Source: Victivallales bacterium Lenti_02 (GTDB taxonomy: Bacteria; Verrucomicrobiota; Lentisphaeria; Oligosphaerales; Lenti-02). From it: DNA of 8,746 nt. Positions 5,668 through 8,746 of this stretch are shown here, in pieces. A model generated the notes under the pieces. That model saw only the letters and a program-made list of their open reading frames with translations. It was not told the DNA's origin and ran no database searches. A program made the position numbers and the translations under genes. Every line of letters starts with the position of its first letter. Within the stretch, counting starts at the first letter, position 1. Where the stretch lies: positions 1 to 8,746 of the forward strand of contig LVAZ01000312.1 of NCBI GenBank assembly GCA_001603055.1, read 5' to 3'.

Positions 5668-8600
5668 CTATTCGAGGATTTGGTATTCCGTGCTGGTGCG
5701 CTGGGCTTTTTGGGATTCGTAGCTGGCTTTGATTTCGGCTTCGCCGAGGGCGCGCTTGAAGATGCGGATCTCGTCGAGCAGGCCGATGTAGGGCTGCCAG
5801 TTGGAACCGATGGTCAGCTCGTGGCCCGCCACGTCGAGGTGGCCGGTGAAGTTGGCGGGGAGGTCACGGGTGCAGTCCAGGGCACCGTTCAGGTAGAAGC
5901 GGATTTGCTTGTTGGCGCGGTCCATGACGACGACTACATGCGTCCAGGCGTTCTCGGGGAGAGCGCCGCTCTGCTCGGTGCGGAAACCGACCTTGTTGCC
6001 GTCGACCAGCTCGACGATGATCCGGCCGGCAGCGCTGATGTCCATGCCGACGTAGTTGCGTGGAAAGTCGCTTTTGCTGAGGAAACGGCGTCGGGCGTCA
6101 TGACTGTTGATATCGAGCATGGTGGGACACATCCAGAGTTCGACGGCGAAGTCGCCGGTGCCGAAGCGGATGGTCTCGTCGTCGGGCACGGCCATGTAGG
6201 AATTGGGCGGAACGCAAGCGAGAGCGGTGCCGAAGCTGCCGGTGGCGAGGCGGGCGAAGATTTCGGCGTCGTTGACGAAGCCGGAATGGTCCTTGGCCGA
6301 GTAGGTGTCGTTTTCCTCGAAGGTCCAGTGCCCCATGAGCATCTGGTCGTTGCCGGGGCCCCGCTGCTTGCGGGCGCGGGCCTGGGCGACGAGACGGCGC
6401 TTCGGGGGCTGGGCAAGTTCCTCCGCCGTGCCGAGTTGCAAATTGTCGATGTGGAAGACGCTGGTGTCCTCGCTGTTGCTCGCGATACCCAGCCACTCGA
6501 TGTTGCGGAAGGTCGGGTTGAGGTAGGGCAGTTCGCGGACCACCGGGTCCATCCCCGGCGCGGTCAGGGCGAAGCGGTAGGTCTTCGGTGCCTCGGGGCC
6601 CAGTTCGAGGTCGATCTGCACATGCGCCCACTGGCCGAGGGGGATGGTCCCCACGGCCTGCCTGCTGGCGGTGACGCTGCCGTCCGCCGCGACCGAGACG
6701 GTGGGGCCGACGAGGAAGGGGGCGGCATCCTTGTACTGGCGCAGTTCGAGATAGAAGCTGGCGGGCTTCTCGGCGCTGTTGCACATGTCCCAGGCGAAAC
6801 GCACCTTGCCCTCGCTGTAGGTCCGCTTGTAGAAGATGTGCGGGGTCCAGGTCTGCTGCTGGCCGGGGGCGTCGGTGAACTTGAGGCTGTGCCTGCCGCC
6901 GGCGGCGGTTTCGTCCGAGACCCGGATCGAGGCCCCGTTCGATCCGGCGATGATGGTCCCCTCCACGGGTTCGGCGGCGACTTCCTCGCCCTCGAAGTCG
7001 AAGTGGATGAGCAGGGGCACCACGACCGGGGGGGGCACCATGATGCGGGGCCGGTTCGGGTACTTTTTGGGCAGTTCCGTCCAGGCCGGATCGCCGTAGA
7101 GACCCGCCTTCGAGACATCGATGGGCTGGAAGCCCATGGCCAGGGCCGGGGACTCGGGCCGCAGACGGAAATCGCCGTTCTCCGGGTCCACGAAGAGCGG
7201 GTCGGCGACGATGGAGCCCTCGTCCTTGCCGTGAGCCTGCCAGGCGGCGAAATCCATGCCCGCGAAATCGGGCTCGCCGCCCGTGCTCCAGTACAGGTTG
7301 CGCCCGACCTTCCAGTCCCCGTTCTTCCAGGGACCATCGAGCATCCGCCGGTTTTCGCCGCCGTAGACGATGTTGCCCTCGGCGATGTAGTGGCAGCGCT
7401 TGTCCTCGCGGGAACGGCGGAGCTGGCCCGCGCCGCCCAGCGCGAGAATATTGTTGCGCACGGTGCATTCCATGCCGTAGTGCATGAAGAGGGGGCTGGT
7501 GCCGACCCGATAGACCACGTTGCCCTCGATCAGGATGTCGGTGCTGCCCTCGTCCGGATAGATGCCCGAGCCGTGGGAGACGTAGGGATAGTGGTAGATG
7601 TCGTGGATGTGGTTGTAGCGTTCGGTGGTTCCGGGCGAGAGGCCGAGGGTGTAGATGCCGCCCATGTCGCTCAGGCCCTCGCCGTTGCTGAGGTGGTGAA
7701 TGTAGTTGTAGTCGAGAATGTTGTGGTTGGCCGTGCTGGGCTGGAAGCCCCACGACCAGCCGCAGGAGATGCCGGAATAGTCGAGATTAGAGATTTCGTT
7801 GTGGGTGACGGTGTTGTGGGAGCTTTTGCCGATCCAGACGCCGTGGGCGCCGTGGAAGAGATGGCCGCCGTCGTGGATATAGTTGTTGTCCACCAGGATG
7901 CGGTCGGCGGGGGTGTTGTCGTTGATCCCCCAGCCGCCGCCGATGTAGACCCCGCCGCCGCCGAGATCGTGGATGTGGCAGCGCTGAAGCCGGTTGTCGG
8001 AGCAGCCCGCCGCGAACCAGATGCCGTGGACGGCGGTATGGGCGATCTCGCAGTCCGCGAAGCTCGACTGGCGCAGCCCCACCGCCTGGATCAGGCCGGG
8101 CTGGTAGATTTCGCCCTGTCCCGGATTCTTGAGCCGCCGCAGGTCCGCGTTGCTGTGCTGGAAGGCGATGCCCCGGAAATGGAGCTGGTCGATGAAGTCC
8201 CCCTTGGCCGGTTCGCCCCTGAACTCGACCAGACTGGCGACGACGACCGGGGCCACGGCCACCGTGGTCGCCGGAGTCTCGCCCGGCATCGGGTAGTAGT
8301 AGAGGGTTTCCGTGTCCGGATTCAGATACCATTCGCCCGGCTCGTCGAGCCCCTCGAAGACGTTCTCGACATAGTAGCGCTGCTGTTTCTCCCAGCGCCC
8401 CATGGGCCAGGGGGCGGGCTCGCGCAGGGAGACCTGGCAGGCCTCGGTATCCACCGTGCGGATGTGGTGGATCGAGGTTTCCCAGGAATGATAGACCACC
8501 ACGATGACATCGGTCAGGCGGCTCCACTCCTGGAGGTCGCCCTCCTTGAAGTAGAATCCCCGGCGGCTGTCCTTGCCCACGGGGCCGTCGGTGCGCAGGA

Positions 8601-8746
8601 AGGAACCCTTGTTCGGGATGCGGGCGCGAATCCGTCGCTCGCCGTTGACGAAGAGCTGGTTGAAGCGCCAGGTGGCCCCGGCCGGGGTCTTGGGCACGGC
8701 CGCCCGCCACAGCTTGCCCTCGGGCACCCAGCCCGAGATCGGCAGG
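5668..8746 (-). CDS. Right-handed parallel beta-helix protein with C-terminal LamG-like domain, N-terminus cut off
   Basis: The frame stays open to the right edge: six more sense codons (LPISGW) precede the GTG at 8727, which encodes an internal valine, so 1025 residues are visible. Counting from that GTG, 1-180 is a beta-rich N-terminal region with a QLFVNGERRIRARIPNKG motif (24-41), as in beta-helix proteins of the GH141-like type. About 180-545 is the parallel beta-helix, with repeated short turns such as HNEISNLDYSGIS (309-321) and SGIYPDEGSTDILIEGNVVY (387-406). About 570-765 is a jelly-roll module starting LLIHFDFEGEEV. A basic linker (775-790) leads to a LamG/concanavalin-like domain (797-1003), from MGHWTFEEN to LDEIRIFKRAL. 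It is probably secreted and acts on or binds a polysaccharide (inference); substrate and catalytic residues cannot be assigned, and any signal peptide lies outside the window. Composition is GC-rich like the aro operon. The expected secretion signal and promoter are off the right edge. Confidence 0.9.
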   Translation of the reverse strand, partial: LPISGWVPEGKLWRAAVPKTPAGATWRFNQLFVNGERRIRARIPNKGSFLRTDGPVGKDSRRGFYFKEGDLQEWSRLTDVIVVVYHSWETSIHHIRTVDTEACQVSLREPAPWPMGRWEKQQRYYVENVFEGLDEPGEWYLNPDTETLYYYPMPGETPATTVAVAPVVVASLVEFRGEPAKGDFIDQLHFRGIAFQHSNADLRRLKNPGQGEIYQPGLIQAVGLRQSSFADCEIAHTAVHGIWFAAGCSDNRLQRCHIHDLGGGGVYIGGGWGINDNTPADRILVDNNYIHDGGHLFHGAHGVWIGKSSHNTVTHNEISNLDYSGISCGWSWGFQPSTANHNILDYNYIHHLSNGEGLSDMGGIYTLGLSPGTTERYNHIHDIYHYPYVSHGSGIYPDEGSTDILIEGNVVYRVGTSPLFMHYGMECTVRNNILALGGAGQLRRSREDKRCHYIAEGNIVYGGENRRMLDGPWKNGDWKVGRNLYWSTGGEPDFAGMDFAAWQAHGKDEGSIVADPLFVDPENGDFRLRPESPALAMGFQPIDVSKAGLYGDPAWTELPKKYPNRPRIMVPPPVVVPLLIHFDFEGEEVAAEPVEGTIIAGSNGASIRVSDETAAGGRHSLKFTDAPGQQQTWTPHIFYKRTYSEGKVRFAWDMCNSAEKPASFYLELRQYKDAAPFLVGPTVSVAADGSVTASRQAVGTIPLGQWAHVQIDLELGPEAPKTYRFALTAPGMDPVVRELPYLNPTFRNIEWLGIASNSEDTSVFHIDNLQLGTAEELAQPPKRRLVAQARARKQRGPGNDQMLMGHWTFEENDTYSAKDHSGFVNDAEIFARLATGSFGTALACVPPNSYMAVPDDETIRFGTGDFAVELWMCPTMLDINSHDARRRFLSKSDFPRNYVGMDISAAGRIIVELVDGNKVGFRTEQSGALPENAWTHVVVVMDRANKQIRFYLNGALDCTRDLPANFTGHLDVAGHELTIGSNWQPYIGLLDEIRIFKRALGEAEIKASYESQKAQRTSTEYQILE

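Noticed and set aside
6098..7753. Minus-strand 551-codon ORF in another frame of the beta-helix gene
   Set aside because: It is the same-strand shadow of the true frame, with an Arg/Pro/His-rich translation and no domain.
8725..8727. GTG as the start of the beta-helix gene
   Set aside because: The frame continues upstream in sense codons to the window edge, the residues before it fit the domain, and no ribosome-binding site is seen.
1..8746. A new defence or mobile system
   Set aside because: No transposase, integrase, toxin-antitoxin pair, CRISPR array or defence gene was found. The PLD-like protein alone, in a biosynthetic operon, is not enough to claim one.

Overview
The window is mostly high-GC DNA holding five protein genes on two opposing strands. 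No RNA genes, CRISPR arrays or insertion sequences were seen. The visible enzymes suggest a Gram-negative-type bacterium. TyrA and the DAHP synthase/chorismate mutase fusion both look like the versions typical of Bacteroidetes. The 24-residue leucine-rich repeats, the parallel beta-helix/LamG protein and the REP-like palindromes would suit a member of the PVC group (Verrucomicrobia, Lentisphaerae or relatives). This placement is inferred from motif resemblance only and is tentative.

Left block (2-3503, plus strand): a tight operon for aromatic amino acid synthesis. It starts inside tyrA (prephenate dehydrogenase, missing about its first 20 residues), then has a bifunctional DAHP synthase/chorismate mutase, aroB (3-dehydroquinate synthase) and a small phospholipase-D-like protein with one HKD motif and a C-terminal cysteine cluster. 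The gaps are 27, 5 and 2 nt, so co-transcription is likely. The first three genes give shikimate pathway entry (DAHP synthase, then AroB) and the chorismate-to-tyrosine branch (chorismate mutase, then TyrA). The PLD-like gene has no obvious role in this pathway.

Middle block (3624-5330, minus strand): a predicted lipoprotein of 17 leucine-rich repeats. Its base composition is close to 50% GC, in sharp contrast with both sides, and it meets the aro operon tail to tail. It has a strong Shine-Dalgarno sequence and a GTG start.

Intergenic block (5331-5667): non-coding, with a pair of 44-bp inverted REP-like elements. Each carries a 7-bp hairpin with the same tetraloop, and the stems differ between copies only by compensatory base-pair changes.

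Right block (5668 to the window end, minus strand): the C-terminal 1025 residues of a large right-handed parallel beta-helix protein followed by two jelly-roll modules, the last LamG-like. It is probably a secreted polysaccharide-active protein. Its start lies beyond the right edge.
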